A DNA stretch of 64,000 nucleotides, taken from positions 12,400,001 through 12,464,000 of the forward strand of contig NC_063279.1 of NCBI RefSeq assembly GCF_910591885.1. Reading direction: 5' to 3'. This document shows positions 25,301 through 36,924 of this stretch, piece by piece (within the stretch, counting starts at the first letter, position 1; each line of letters opens with the position of its first letter). A program made the position numbers and the translations under genes. This stretch comes from Bombus terrestris (lineage: Eukaryota > Arthropoda > Insecta > Hymenoptera > Apidae). The notes under the pieces are model-generated. The model searched no databases, was not told where the DNA came from, and saw only the letters and a list, made by a program, of their open reading frames with translations.

Positions 25301-25322
25301 AGAACTGGGCAAATACAATTAA
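22310..25322 (+). CDS. ERGIC3: ERGIC3, ER-Golgi intermediate compartment protein 3
   Basis: Membrane protein of the Erv41/Erv46 family that cycles between ER and Golgi and retrieves or exports cargo. Eight exons join in frame: 22310-22394, 22813-22971, 23049-23165, 23245-23285, 23369-23433, 23505-23728, 23808-23936, 24985-25322, giving 385 residues against about 383 for human. Visible features: an N-terminal ERGIC_N region with a first membrane segment (about 28-50, VTIISTIIMSILFLSEVNYY), a lumenal domain with the family's Cys pairs (CGDCYGA, KCCNTCEDVREAY), and the signature block NMTH-IRHLSFG. A second membrane segment (CAIIGGVFTVAGLIDSLLY) leads to a short cytosolic tail, RAIQKKIELGKYN. 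The last intron, about 1 kb, contains the whole antisense ROMO1 coding region. All splice phases fit and family identity is clear. Confidence 0.97.
22395..22812 (+). other. ERGIC3 intron 1
   Basis: 418-bp AT-rich intron with no other recognised content; it separates the cytosolic N-terminus from the first membrane segment. Confidence 0.8.
24042..24352 (-). CDS. ROMO1: ROMO1, reactive oxygen species modulator 1
   Basis: Small mitochondrial inner-membrane protein; the family is linked to ROS production, protein import and cristae and fusion control. Two exons on the minus strand, 24352-24225 (128 nt) and 24150-24042 (109 nt), give 78 residues against 79 in human. The start is MPAVPGMYQQAPSCWDRMK, and two glycine-rich hydrophobic segments follow (LGFMIGFCVGMASGVLFGGY; then GKAMIQGGGTFGTFMAIGSG), ending IRC as the family does. 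The donor AG|GTGCAT and acceptor CTAG agree in phase. The gene lies wholly inside the last ERGIC3 intron in antisense orientation, so both transcripts cross the locus. Its promoter probably lies near 24650-24800, still inside that intron. Confidence 0.96.
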
Positions 25323-25623
25323 GTTTAGATCAGCTTATAAGTTTGAAGAGTATTATAGAATATTTAAAAATATTTTGTACGATAGATGATTTGATCTTAC
25401 ACGTCAGTTAAGAAGTAACTTAATCTTTTATCGAGCGTATTATTAAAAACATGAAAAAAAAAAGAAAATGCTGACGTAACAATATAAAATTTACCAATTT
25501 TTTATATTGCCTAAACTTGTATTGACACAACAGATTAAACATTTTTGTATAAGATATATAAAACTGTACATAAAGGACTATAGAAATATGTAAGAATACC
25601 TAATATTTAAGTAAAATATATAC

Positions 25624-25629
25624 AATAAA
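25624..25629 (+). terminator. Polyadenylation signal, ERGIC3
   Basis: AATAAA 302 bases after the ERGIC3 stop codon, in A/T-rich sequence. It faces the minus-strand signal of MTERF3 41 bases away. Confidence 0.55.
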
Positions 25630-25669
25630 GGTTATACTATTCAACAAAAAGGCTGAAAAAATACAAATA

Positions 25670-25675
25670 TTTATT
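25670..25675 (-). terminator. Polyadenylation signal, MTERF3
   Basis: TTTATT on the + strand is AATAAA on the minus strand, 28 bases beyond the MTERF3 stop. A second one lies at about 25690. Cleavage here would end the transcript within or next to the ERGIC3 3' end. Confidence 0.5.
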
Positions 25676-25702
25676 ATGGTATAATTATGTTTATTTTATA
25701 CA

Positions 25703-27052
25703 TTAAAAAGTCTTTAGAAAATCATTGTAAGTTTGAATAGATGCTTTTGCAACTTTTTCACAAAACTCACTATCACTACCTTTGACTAAATTTAATAGTG
25801 ACACATACAATGGTTTTGTAGGATCATATTGGTTTCTTTTTAATTCTACTAAAAATCTATGTCTTCTTTCAAGCCTGCTTTTTCTACACAATAAAGCCTT
25901 TGCTTCCTGGCTTATGATAGTATGTGACAATTCCATATAATTATGGAGGTAATCAAAAGTTTGGACCACATTAGTCCTGGCTGTAATTAAAATAAAACAT
26001 TTTCACATCCAAACAGATAGAATAAATATATTCCCATTAACATATTATTAGCATTAATTATTTTAATTACCTCGAATCAAGACTCGTGGTGCCTTAAGCA
26101 AAATAAGATGTATTTCTGGCACATTAAAACCCATTTCCTCTTTTATAGCAAAGGTACTCTTTCTTATGCGTTTCATATCATATGTTATAAGCTTTGGACA
26201 TTTTACTGCTAAATTTCTTGTTTGAGAACCATTCATTTTAAAATTATTTTGAAAATAGCCTAATCTACTATCTATCTCTTGTGTCTTGAAAGCCAACCAC
26301 GAAGGATGTATGTTTACTATTCTTTGTATCATTTGTATGTTAAAGTTACGAGCTCTCAAATACCTTATTCTTGTATGCAGATCATCCAAGTTTTCTTTAA
26401 AAACCATAGGATATCTGTTGATGAAGAATCCCAGATTTTCTGATTTTACACCACAATCAGATAAAAATTGTATGTATGGTTTCATATCTCTTTCAAAGTC
26501 GAGTTTCAGAAACATTTCTAGTACTTCTTTGTTTGCTTCTAATTTATATAATTCAACTCCTAATTTAACTAACTGTTGAATTGTATGTGAGTGGTTTGCA
26601 AATTTTGCAAAATTATAAGTTGCTGTTATATTAGGTCCAATATCAGACAGGTCTTTATTGCAATGATCAAATGGTCCTGGTAGTTCTTCATCTATATCTT
26701 CCAAAGTATCATTTGCTTTGTAGATATTTCTTGCTAAAGATTCAGTACCACATAACTGCTGCAATTCATTATGTACTTTTGTCGCACTACTATTGTTTTC
26801 GATATCTTCATTTCTTTTTGTAAATGCATTATTTGTTAGTTTCTCAGTGTAACCTATATTATCAGGCTTAATATTCTTTGATAAGTAAGCTTCTTTATCA
26901 TTAATATCTGTTACTTTATCCTTAATTGCATCAGTTGAAAAGCAATAAAAAAGTTTAGAACTTTTAGAAACGTTTTGAAAAATGAAATTTCTGATTTCAA
27001 CGACATTGCAGGGTTTTAAGTGTAAAAGTGTATACAACCGTGAAGTCATCAT
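25703..27052 (-). CDS. MTERF3: MTERF3, mitochondrial transcription termination factor 3-like
   Basis: Mitochondrial nucleic-acid-binding protein of the mTERF family; in animals MTERF3 represses mtDNA transcription and supports mitoribosome biogenesis. Two exons, 27052-26071 (982 nt, phase 1) and 25980-25703 (278 nt), give 419 residues. The N-terminus is basic/hydrophobic without early acidic residues (MMTSRLYTLLHLKPCNVVEIR), as expected for a mitochondrial targeting signal. A low-complexity polar stretch follows, then repeated mTERF helical motifs from about residue 165 (VKLGVELYKLE; FLSDCGVKSENLGFFINRYP; IVNIHPSWLAF; LAVKCPKLITYD; LILLKAPRVL). The C-terminus QYDPTKP...FCEKVAKASIQTYNDFLKTF matches the MTERF3 ending I remember. 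Oriented tail to tail with ERGIC3. Start chosen at the first of two Met codons. Confidence 0.94.
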
Positions 27053-28283
27053 GTTTAATGATAAAATTACATGGAATATTATCTTTTAATTGCTAAGAAA
27101 TAACAAAATAAACTTCCTTGCAATGCACATTGGTACATACGTATGTATGTATGTACAGTTACAGGTAAAGTACATGGCACTGCAGCGACAACTGTGCCAT
27201 CGTCTTTCACGGTAAATCGAAGAACTAAAAGGCACGTGTTCTGTTGCGAGAAATTTTATTAGATCTAAAAAATAAAATCGATTTAGTATATTTTATTTCA
27301 CTTCAATATGATTATTCAATTGTATTAAGATACGTACTTCGAGACTCATATTTTTGATAATATAATAAATAAAAATTTTCATAAGTAAAAAAATAAATGT
27401 TTTAGATAAATATTATTAAGTTTGGCAATAACCATCTACAAATAATAAAAAGTTAATACATAATTTTATTTTTAGAAGAATGAAGTGGCTTTTATATTCT
27501 TTTGGAAGCCAATCTTTTAATAAAACTTAAAATGACCAAACTTTCCACTTTTCATTAGTGTTACGTATTTAATTTAAAAATATATATCGTTGATCATCTT
27601 ATTTAGTTTTTATTCGAATGGAATTTAAATTAACACTATTTTTGTTTTTTTATATAATTCAAAGTAGAATTTTATTTAAATATTTAATTGATCAATTAAA
27701 TAAATATATCATACGTATAAACATTTAATTAAAAACCTGCTCGTCTTACATTTTGATTACATATAAATTTTTTATAATTTTCTCCTTCTGATTGCAATAT
27801 ATTAAGAAAGTAGTTATTAAGTTATTCGTAGAAGTAGTTAACGAAACTTACTATTTAATACAGTGTAATTGCTTTAGTGTTGCCGTAACTTTAATTTGCA
27901 CTACATGTCTTAAAGTGTCGTTTAAGCTGAAGGAAATTAAAGGAGGTTTCGTTATTACCGTGTATTTGTATTGCATGCTGTTATCTAACGATGTAAATCA
28001 TTACTTCACAATAATGAGCAATTACATATATATATATATAAGTTCTATGTACTACATGCATAATTTCATAAGTGTAAAACTTTCTACTTTTGAACACTTC
28101 AATTTATACAGGTACTTTCCCACTAAAAAATTTTATAACGATTTCTCCATCACATATCTTAAAATCTTCTTCCTAGGTTTTTGATTTCTTTTGTGTAACT
28201 TTATAATGGACAAATTCATAACGGAAAAAGGAGAAGTAATTGAATTTTCGAATAATTATATCGCTTAATTTCGCGAGCTTTCA
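27053..28283. other. Intergenic region upstream of MTERF3
   Basis: The first 200 bases hold the likely MTERF3 promoter, including an E-box CACGTG near 27232 and a short TATG tandem run near 27140. The rest is AT-rich with chance ORFs (for example 27792-28184) made of AT-rich codons with no protein-like composition. Confidence 0.5.
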
Positions 28284-28519
28284 AATTCAACTGGCTTTAC
28301 CGGTCGCCCGGTATCTGACTTTTTTCTGTGGAAATATTTGTAGGAATGTGTGTTAATAAACCTGAAACAATATAACAGGCAAAGAACAATATCCAGGAAG
28401 AAATTCAAGCCCTGGAACCCGAAACATTAACAGCTGTGATGCAGAACGTAGTGGAAAGAGCCCGCGTTTGCGATGCAGAAAACGGGGATCATTTACGCCA
28501 CATTATTTTCCGTTTCTGA
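28284..28519 (+). pseudogene. Decayed transposase 3' fragment (DDE, Tc1/mariner-like)
   Basis: Read with one frame change, the segment gives the typical end of an insect DDE transposase: RSPG then DFFLWKYL, next NKPETI, then NNIQEEIQALEPETLTAVMQ and a Cys-containing tail ending HLRHIIFRF and a stop at 28517-28519. In-frame stops (after RSPGI, after KYL, after NKPETI) and the frame shift show that it is dead. Only the C-terminal part is present; no terminal repeats were recognised. An A-rich run follows. The superfamily call is from motif memory. Confidence 0.65.
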
Positions 28520-30210
28520 ATTAAAAATATTTCCACTTTGTGTATTTTGTTGCAAAAAAAAAAAATAAATAAACCAATAAACGAAATTTATTAACAAATA
28601 AAAAAGTTATACAACTTTTGAACGGAAAACAGGACCTGCGTACAACCCTGTACGACTACACTTTTTTGCGTAAGAATTGATGCTTTTTTCTTTAAAAATA
28701 AATACTTACTAAATATTTACGTAGTACATTTTGTTAATTCCCTTCTGATAATGAACTTTGTCTACGATCATTATAAATATCATATTGTTGAGAATTTTTT
28801 TTGCAGATAATCGCAAACTCAAGACATCCGTGTTCAAAGCGGAACAACGAGGAACTAGATCAGAAAATGATTAAATTAGAAAGCGTCGCGATTCCTTTGC
28901 GGCTCCGGTGAATGCCTTTTTTATTCCAGCGGATGCTTTCATAATTCCTTCGTTGATGCTACTCTATGAAAATTAATTAACACTATGTGTAGCAGCATGA
29001 CGCTTCTATCGACGAATCTAGGTGTGGTGCTTTCAACTTGAATCGGTTCATGTAGTCTACTGTTTATGATTTCATATGCAAGTACGCTCCCGTTTACAAA
29101 TATCGTAACGTCATATAGAATACAGCAATTTATACAATTATACATTTATATAAATAATTAATTTAGATTAGCGAAGGGATTATACAAATAATTGAGATAG
29201 ATTACCAAAGGATCAGTCAACTATTCTGTATTATATTGTTTGATTTTACTATAACAGAGAAGAATTTTTACAACATAGTTGTAGATTAAACTAATGAAAT
29301 TGGTTATTATTTCAAATATATATGTATATAAATATATATATATATAAATATATTTCATATATTTCCATATGAGATTCTTGTAAAATTGTATAACCACTGG
29401 CGATAAGAGCAAATTTTATGCTATAAGAGCAAACAGTTTAATAGAAAATTTCGTACTATAATGGTAAAATATTTTTTAACCGATTCGAGCGCAAAAATAC
29501 AAATACTTCGAAATGAAGAATACACGAATTACTCCATTTTCATAATCATCGATACAGATATTATCTCCACTTTACCCTTATTCCTTTCTCTCTGTTCTAA
29601 CTCTTTATAAAACTATCTTACATGAAAATTCACATACTGTTTATAACAAGTCGCTAATGATTTTACACTTTTATCTTATTTTTCTCAGTGTCCTAATACC
29701 TATCTATGAACAGTGTTTACGCATAATTCACAGATGAAATTATTGAGAATGGTCTAATATGTATTTTCGTCTATCGTAATTATTATCTTTTTCCACCGTA
29801 TACTCTAACGATACAAAAATTACAATATTCCTGAATCGTAAACACACACATTTGCCGTGCGTTGGCCTAATGCTACCTTCTCCACACGTTATTCAATCAA
29901 TTTACGGTCTGAATTAAAAATCAACGCGCCTAGTGTTTCTTTCAGTCTTCGTTAAGACTCCAGACCGATCAGTGATACCGTTTTTGCTTACGATTAATTT
30001 ATTCGCGTACACGTTTTCCGCGTTAGACTTTCCTGCATCGATGTGTATCGGTGAAATTATCGTGATTCAGTGATCAAGAAGTCTTCAAACATTCAAGGAT
30101 TTGACGATAAAGATCGTCGCAACGCGACAAAAATTCTTGTGCACCTTCAGAAGAACTTGTTGTTTGATTCGTTTGTTCAGAGTGCGACTGGTTTAAATTA
30201 CGAAACGAAA
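28520..30210. other. Intergenic region and 5' UTR of CRAL-TRIO gene A
   Basis: AT-rich, with an (AT)n-type microsatellite at about 29317-29360. From about 29850 the sequence becomes GC-richer, consistent with the promoter and 5' UTR of the following gene. An in-frame open stretch runs upstream of the chosen ATG from 30070 but contains no earlier ATG. Confidence 0.5.
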
Positions 30211-32098
30211 ATGGTCAATAAAAAGATGATCCCTTTGCCTTATCCTTTTTCCTTGGAAGAAGAATTGAAGAAGAATTCGGAACTAAAGATGTCGGATATC
30301 GAAATGTTGAGAGAGTGGTGTGATAAACAGCAACATTTACCTAAACCTTCCAATTTGCATCTCATTTTGTTTCTTCATAGTAATTATTATAGCATGGAGG
30401 CAGCTAAGAATACTATAGAGAATTTTTTTACTATTAGATCTCATGTTCCTGAATTTTTTGATAACAGAGATCCTTTGGGATCCAAAGAATTGCGGCAAGC
30501 TTTTAACGTTGTGTAAGTTTTAATCGATTGTTTGATAATTTCTATTATTTTGTTGTTTAATTTGAAATTTTCTCCGTCAGTAATTAAACCTATTAACGTT
30601 ACTGGTTTCTTGATTAGTAGATAATTTGTAATTAATCTCTCTTCCTGCACTGTAGTTTCAGTTCTGAATTGCCTGGACTCTCGAAGCATGGTTACAAGAT
30701 ACTCTTCGGAAGATTAATGGATACTAATCCTTCACATTATTCTTTCGAAGATAGTAACAAGAATATCTTCATGGGATGCGATTTGATTGGTTTGAAAAAT
30801 GGCACTTGCGATGGCTATATTTTTATCGCAGATACATCTAACGTGACTCTCGGCCACGTAGGGCGGATAAATCCTATGGGGATGAAAAAGCTAGTAATGT
30901 ATGTTCAGGAAGCCATACCTGTTCGTATAAAGGGCATACATTTTATTAATACTCCTTCAGTGATGGATGTCATCCTGAATATGGCAAAACCATTTATGAA
31001 AAAGGAACTTTGGAACATGGTAAGGAATTTTATAACGAGATTCGGAGTTTTAGTTCCATCATTAATTAGTTGTATAACAATATAAAAATGTTTCTTTTTC
31101 ATGTTTATATACAGTACATGTATATAAACAGATGTATACTCCTTTTCAAATTTCGAAATATATTTTATTCGTGAAAAGTGATAAAAGGAATATGAATAAT
31201 ATGTTGAATGTTAAAACCAAATATTTTGACATTATTGGTATTCTAGTAACATCTATTGAATTACAATTTTCATTTTGTGTTTATTGAATAATTAATTATA
31301 CACCAGTTAACGCGAATTTCCTGGTATTGTATGTATCGATTACATTACATTAGTTTCATGATTTTCGCTCACGTATTACGAGAACATCGTTGTGTCATTT
31401 GTAATTTATGTATTATATATGTCTTTTTCGACGACGGCTTACATAAGAAATAATTACTTGTCTATGTTAGACTCTGCATAAAATGATAATTTTCCGCTCT
31501 GTAGAGCAACAACGGTGATGCATTTCTCGATGCTAAAAGTGTTACGAAGTAGGTGCATTATATCGTTGCGTACGTGAAACGATATTTGCAATTACCATGT
31601 TAATCCTTCAAAAATTATTTTTCTTCTTATCTAAAATATTTCGTAATATTATCAATAATTTTTATTGAAATGAATAATTTGCACCAGCGACTCACGGAAG
31701 TATTTGGACATAGTGAAAATAAAATTTAAGTGAAAACACAAAGCACGATTACCAAATAAAAATATTTGTTTAGAAATTCCTCGATATATTTTTTAAAGTT
31801 AAATATTATTTTACATTTCACCAGTTTCCTTTTTTTTTAGATACATCTGCATTCGTCGTTAAAAACACTGGAAGAATACATCTCTCTCGATCTCTTACCG
31901 AATGAAATCGGTGGAAAAGCTGGATCGCTAGCTGAAATGCAGGAGGCGCGGATAAATGAAATCGACAGTAAACGAGAATGGTTCCTCGAAGAAATGAAAT
32001 ATGGCAAGGTGGATGAGTCGTTGCGTATTGGAAAAAGTAACATCGCCAATGATCTGTTTGGTGTTGAGGGCACATTCAAGAAGCTCGACATAGATTAA
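30211..32098 (+). CDS. CRAL-TRIO domain protein A (alpha-TTP-like lipid carrier)
   Basis: Sec14-like cytosolic carrier of small hydrophobic ligands (retinoids, tocopherols, phosphoinositides in relatives); the ligand cannot be read from sequence. Exons 30211-30512, 30662-31019 and 31841-32098 give 305 residues. An N-terminal helical CRAL-TRIO_N part (about 15-90, with the block SNYYSMEAAKNTIENFFTIR, then VPEFFDNRDPLGSKEL) precedes the lipid-binding domain (about 105-245). That domain contains DTSNVTLGHVGRINP, the EAIPVRIKGIHFINTP turn and the PFMKKEL segment. The C-terminal tail DLFGVEGTFKKLDID is identical to that of the downstream paralogue. Introns are phase 2 and phase 0, as in the paralogue. 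Intron 2 carries a truncated TIR-type repeat. A polyadenylation signal lies at 32221-32226. Confidence 0.94.
31020..31840 (+). other. Intron 2 of CRAL-TRIO gene A
   Basis: 821-bp AT-rich intron. Near its 3' end (31686-31760) is a repeat that resembles the left end of the element at 47638. Confidence 0.7.
31686..31760 (+). repeat. Truncated TIR-type repeat (CGACTCACGRAAGTATTTG family)
   Basis: It begins CGACTCACGGAAGTATTTGG and shares the following block CGATTACCA with the longer copy at 47638-48093, which starts CGACTCACGAAAGTATTTGA. The opposite terminal repeat is missing, so this copy is internally deleted or truncated. Confidence 0.5.
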
Positions 32099-34222
32099 GA
32101 CAGTATCGATCTCATATTTTTTATTTAATGAACAATCTCCTCTCTGTATGCAACTTCGTGAACAATTTTTGATATTTAAATTCTGAGAAACCTATTTGTT
32201 ACGCGTGTCTTGTAAAAAGTAATAAAGGTTTATTACTGTACACGCGTTGTGTTCATTTTGCTCAATAAATTGTTGTCTTCTTTTCTTCATTTTTCTGTTC
32301 GTAACAATCTCATTAACGGGAATTTTTGACGAAAATAGTATACAAATTTAAATGTATGCTAGTAATTAGCGCCAGTAGAATTCTTTAGTTCAACGATTAA
32401 TTATACCGTTACGTACTAATTGCTACTTGTTAATATTTACAGCTTCATACATTTTTGGATAACAAGATATATTCTTGGTAATTTATCACAAGGGAATTTT
32501 CGAAATCATCTCCTTTCAATTCTTTATGAATCTCTTCCATATATAATTTCATAAATAATTTCAAGAAAATGATTTAAGTTGTACAAAGTTGTAAGAATAT
32601 ATTTTAGAAAATTGGTGCTCGTTATACACATATTTCTTTTTGATAAATAATCATGATAAAACTCATACGCCTACCTAATGTAAAAATTTAAACAATACAA
32701 TTATTAATCTAATAAATTGGCTATTACAAAATAAACACAAATACAGATAATAATTGACTAGTTTGCCAATCTTTTTGGCTAAACGATTCACTTTTATTAC
32801 TGATACCTTGCAGTGTAATCTAATGTAAAACTGATACTTTATCTACGCGTGCATCATTTTAAAGTCCGACTTCGGTATCCGTAACCTAACAATTTCCTTT
32901 AATGACAAGTTCCTGTTTGCAATATTGTGGGACATATTATTCAACGTCATGATGCATTTTATTTCTATCCAGTACATTACGCTTATACCTTTTCTGCTTG
33001 ATCAGAATGATAAGAAAAAAACTTTTCCTAATAGTTTAGTACTTGAATTAATCTCATACATTCCAGGATTTAGAAAATAATTTCTACTAATTAGTCATCA
33101 TTAAACCATTAAACAAATAATAGATTACCTAATATTCTTTAATATTCTTAATATTAATTATCTGATATTTCTTAATATTAATTACTTAATATATCTCAGT
33201 ATTTGTAACTAACTCAACATCCTTAAGTTTAATTGTTTATATCTTTTTAAAATACCATATGTAAAAGTTATCTATATAAACGTTTCATTATATGTTTATA
33301 CATCTCATTGATTTTATTATGCATCATAAATGGTTATATAAAAGCATATCAATTCTCATAGAATCTTTCATAGGATTTTTCATGTCATGTTAAGATATAT
33401 AATTTGGCACTTGGAAGTCTGACGACCTCGACTGTCACGCTATGTGTGATTATCCGATATTAACTCATTCCATCACTCGATTGTACTCGGATCTCTAAAG
33501 AAGTTAGTACTATTCAAGCCGTCACCGTAGTATCGCGTTGAAGTGATCTTCAGGAAATAAGCTTTCCTTGGTACTGCAGTGTTCCATTTCTTTCAAATAT
33601 TTCATTTTAAGTATTCAATAAACCTAATTACGACTTTCGTTAAAAATTTTCAAAGCCATAAATATAAAATATTAGTATTATCAATTTATTCAAGAAAATT
33701 AAATAAGAATTTTTTTACATCGACTTTGATGCATTTTTACAAAATTTCTGGAAAAATCGATGTCTCAAAATTAATCATTCATATCGTGAATATTTTATTG
33801 CTTGTACATTGTATCATTGTAAAATTAATAATTTACATCTGAGTTCATTATTATATGTAAGAATATTTATAAATTTTATTGTACATTTTATAAAATTATT
33901 CTTGTATCGAAGTTGATAACTAAATTATATCGTTGATAGTTTCTGTTGATATTTAAAATTACATATATTTCATGTATACATGAAAATTACAAGATTCTAG
34001 TAAAATCTGTATCTTAGATAAGAAAAACATTCTTCTCATCCAACAAAATTGCAAATTTTCAAAGATAAAAAAAACCGGAAGCTACAAATTAATTAACAAG
34101 TAAAAAGCTAAATAAAAATTAAGTTTACGTATTTGATCAAAATTTAAAGACTGTGTTTTAATGTTTCCTTGTGAATCTTATGATATAAAGGAGATTTGTC
34201 TAATTTTTGAAGGAACTCAAAT
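32099..34222. other. Intergenic region between the two CRAL-TRIO genes
   Basis: Contains the 3' UTR of gene A with AATAAA at 32221-32226, then AT-rich sequence. A GC-richer block at about 33410-33560 may be the promoter and first noncoding exon of gene B. ORFs such as 33579-33842 are AT-driven chance frames. Confidence 0.5.
32221..32226 (+). terminator. Polyadenylation signal, CRAL-TRIO gene A
   Basis: AATAAA 122 bases after the stop, followed by GT/T-rich sequence (GTTGTGTTCATTTTG). Confidence 0.6.
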
Positions 34223-35978
34223 ATGGCATTCCAAGGAATGAAATACGAAGATGAGTTAAAGAATAATCCAGACCTGAAAGAGGAAGACATGCAGATGTTA
34301 AGAGACTGGTACAAGAAACAGCCTCATCTACCAAAAATAACAGATTCCGAATTGGTATTATTTCTACATAGTAATTACTATCGGATGGAACCCACAAAAA
34401 CGACTATTGATGCATATTACACTGTGAGGAGCCACGTACCCGAATTCTTTTCCAATAGAGATCCTTTAGGGTCGAAGGAATTAAGGAAATCTTTTCAGAC
34501 AATGTGCGTATACTTTAGTTACTGATAGCTCTAGCGTTAAAGAATTCGATTTCTCTAAGCCATATACATATATAGTTATATATTATTATTCCATTATAAA
34601 TAATAATTACAACTGAAATTGAATCTAGTAACTAAAGGCGCCTAACAAATACCATACATGCTTCATCTTCACAGTCATTGTTCTTAATTAAAATCTCACG
34701 TATTAATCTTCTCACGTTTAATTATCTTATATTATGTATAATACTACACTTAATTACTAATTGCACGCACAGAACCCATTATCTGTTCTTTGCTAATACA
34801 TGTTATCGTTCACAAAAAAAAAAAAAAAAAAAAAAAAAAGAAAAATGAGTATTAAAGTATTATATTATTTATCAGGTTGTTTAGAGAATTCATTATATTT
34901 CTAATAATCTACATAAATTTTTACTGTATATTTGGCGAAATTGCGAAAAAGCGAAAAGATGTTCAAAGAAGAACTCATAAAATCATAAATATATTAGATC
35001 TGCGTGTATTAATTAATAAAATTCTAATCCTTATTTGTAATTCTAATTCTAATTAATATTTACAGTAATAGATTATCTCTTTTCAAATTTCGCTACAAAT
35101 CTTCTGAATAACCCGATATTTAAGCTAAGCGTCGAAAAATATAAATCTTAATTAATCTTATTAATTATATAATAGTAATTATGGAGTGTTTAGTAATTTA
35201 ATAATTATTGGATTTTTAGAACTATCCAAGTTTTAGAGACGAAAACGCCAGAAGGTTACGCTGTTCTTTACGGAAGACTAATCGATACGGATCCTTCGAA
35301 TTATGTCTATAACGATGCAATGAAATTTCTGAGCATGGTGCTTGATTTGTGGCTTTACAAAGAAGGCACAACTCAGGGACATATCATTTTATTCGATATG
35401 AAGAACGTTGTATTCGGTCACGCTGCTCGATTGAATCCGATGGGTTTGAAGAAGTATCTTTTTTATTTGCAAGAAGCATTGCCAGTTCGCTTGAAAGGGT
35501 TCCATTTTATGAATATTACGAGCGTGATGGATGTGATACTGAATATGATGAAACCGTTCATGAAGAAGGAATTATTAGACATGGTAATAGAATAGTATTG
35601 GTACAACTTGCACTTCAGATTTATTTCATACTTAAAAATTTTAAACTTCGAAACCCGCTGAAGATATTATTAATAATTGATTTTATGGTGCTATTAACTG
35701 ATTATATTAATTTGTTACAGCTTCATACACATACAACTTTGGATACAGTAGCGAAATTTTTACCAGTGGATATATTACCAAACGAGGCAGGTGGAAAGGC
35801 TGGTCCGTTAATGCAACTCCACGAAAAGTCTGTCAAAATGCTCGAGGATAATCGTGACTGGTTTTTGGAAGAAGAACAAACAAGGCGTGTTAATGAATCA
35901 TTGAGAGCAGGTAAAGGGAAAACAGCGACCGATCTGTTTGGCGTTGAAGGCACTTTCAAGAAACTCGATATCGATTAA
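34223..35978 (+). CDS. CRAL-TRIO domain protein B (tandem paralogue of A)
   Basis: Second Sec14-like carrier. Exons 34223-34503, 35220-35583 and 35721-35978 give 300 residues. The N-terminus starts MAFQGMKYEDELKNNPDLKE. The exon 1 end VPEFFSNRDPLGSKELRKSF, the lipid-binding segment LFDMKNVVFGHAARLNPMGL, the block LPVRLKGFHFMNITSVMDVI and the tail DLFGVEGTFKKLDID align with gene A. Intron positions and phases are the same (2, then 0), and the last exon has the same length, so the pair arose by tandem duplication. The A/B difference is concentrated in the first part of exon 2, which lines the putative pocket entrance in related folds; this could mean a different ligand. A polyadenylation signal lies at 36043-36048. 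Confidence 0.94.
34504..35219 (+). other. Intron 1 of CRAL-TRIO gene B
   Basis: 716-bp AT-rich intron containing an uninterrupted run of 26 adenines at 34814-34839, the longest homopolymer I noticed. No coding signal. Confidence 0.7.
34814..34839 (+). repeat. Poly-A run
   Basis: Twenty-six consecutive A residues in an intron. No target-site duplication or retrotransposon body was recognised beside it, so it is more likely a simple homopolymer than a LINE tail. Confidence 0.85.
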
Positions 35979-36042
35979 ATGTTCAATTGTCTATACAGAT
36001 TTAAACAAATTCGTTAAAGTCCATCCATTGAGATAATTTATG

Positions 36043-36048
36043 AATAAA
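36043..36048 (+). terminator. Polyadenylation signal, CRAL-TRIO gene B
   Basis: AATAAA 65 bases after the stop codon, followed shortly by a T-rich run. Confidence 0.6.
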
Positions 36049-36892
36049 TGAGCATAAATGTTTTTTCTTCTTTTTTTCTATTTCTATCCTACGTATTGTA
36101 AATTTATTCTACAATATTTATTTTATAATAAATATATAAAAATTATAATTAATTTTATTTTATATAATATTAGTTTCTTAATGATTTCTCGACTTCATTA
36201 TTTTCTTATGAAATTATACATGTAGGAATGTTATATTATTAATTTGTAGGTAACAGTATGATTAGTACAATATCGTTTGGACTCACACGAAATTGAATAT
36301 AATATCCTGTGTTTCACGTATTCGTTACTCACTACTTCTACGACACAACAACACAAGGATCTACACTCGACAACGATAAATTTAACTCTGACTCTCTCAA
36401 CTCTCGTTACAACGTTTTCCACGCTCACTTTTCCTCTAACATCTCTTGGTAACGCTCACAAACATAACATATCTTGACAATGTTAATAAACAATCACCCC
36501 TCACGCCGTCACGTCCTTACCTGATGTCACACTATCCCACATACATAGGTATTTTTATTGCATAGATTTTCCAGATATAGAATTTATTTAATTGAATTTT
36601 ATTTTTATTAGTTTTTTATAGAAAATTTATTTAATATACTGGAATTTTATTCAGATATAATTGTTTGGTAATTTCAATAAAATCTTTCTTTTCACATAAT
36701 TTCCATTGAAAATTAAAGCAAAAATTGATAACAGATTCGATCTAGAGATGTTTAACGTGTTACAACATATTATAATACCATCATTACCCCCTTTAATTAT
36801 TTTACTATGAAAAGGAATGTTTACTATGTTCGAAGAAGCGCCAATGTTAAAACAGGTTTAACACGTACTGCCTCCACCTTTTCGTTAGTTTC

Positions 36893-36924
36893 TTATATTA
36901 CTTTCACTGGCAGAGTATCTCAGT
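36893..36924 (+). promoter_or_regulatory. TATA-like box and TCAGT initiator of cuticle gene
   Basis: TTATATTA at 36893-36900 lies about 28 bases before the A of an arthropod initiator TCAGT (36920-36924), the classical insect core-promoter spacing. The start codon at 36971 follows about 50 bases later. Cuticle genes commonly have TATA promoters of this kind. Confidence 0.5.

Noticed and set aside
27792..28184. 130-codon ORF
   Set aside because: AT-driven composition, no start context, no recognisable motif; the region is intergenic.
34814..34839. LINE or processed-pseudogene poly-A tail
   Set aside because: No reverse-transcriptase or copied coding sequence precedes it and no flanking duplication is visible; a simple homopolymer is enough.
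35349..35978. 209-codon + strand frame across the CRAL-TRIO B locus
   Set aside because: It starts in a wrong frame of exon 2, reads through the intron and only enters the true frame in exon 3; the spliced model explains the coding parts.
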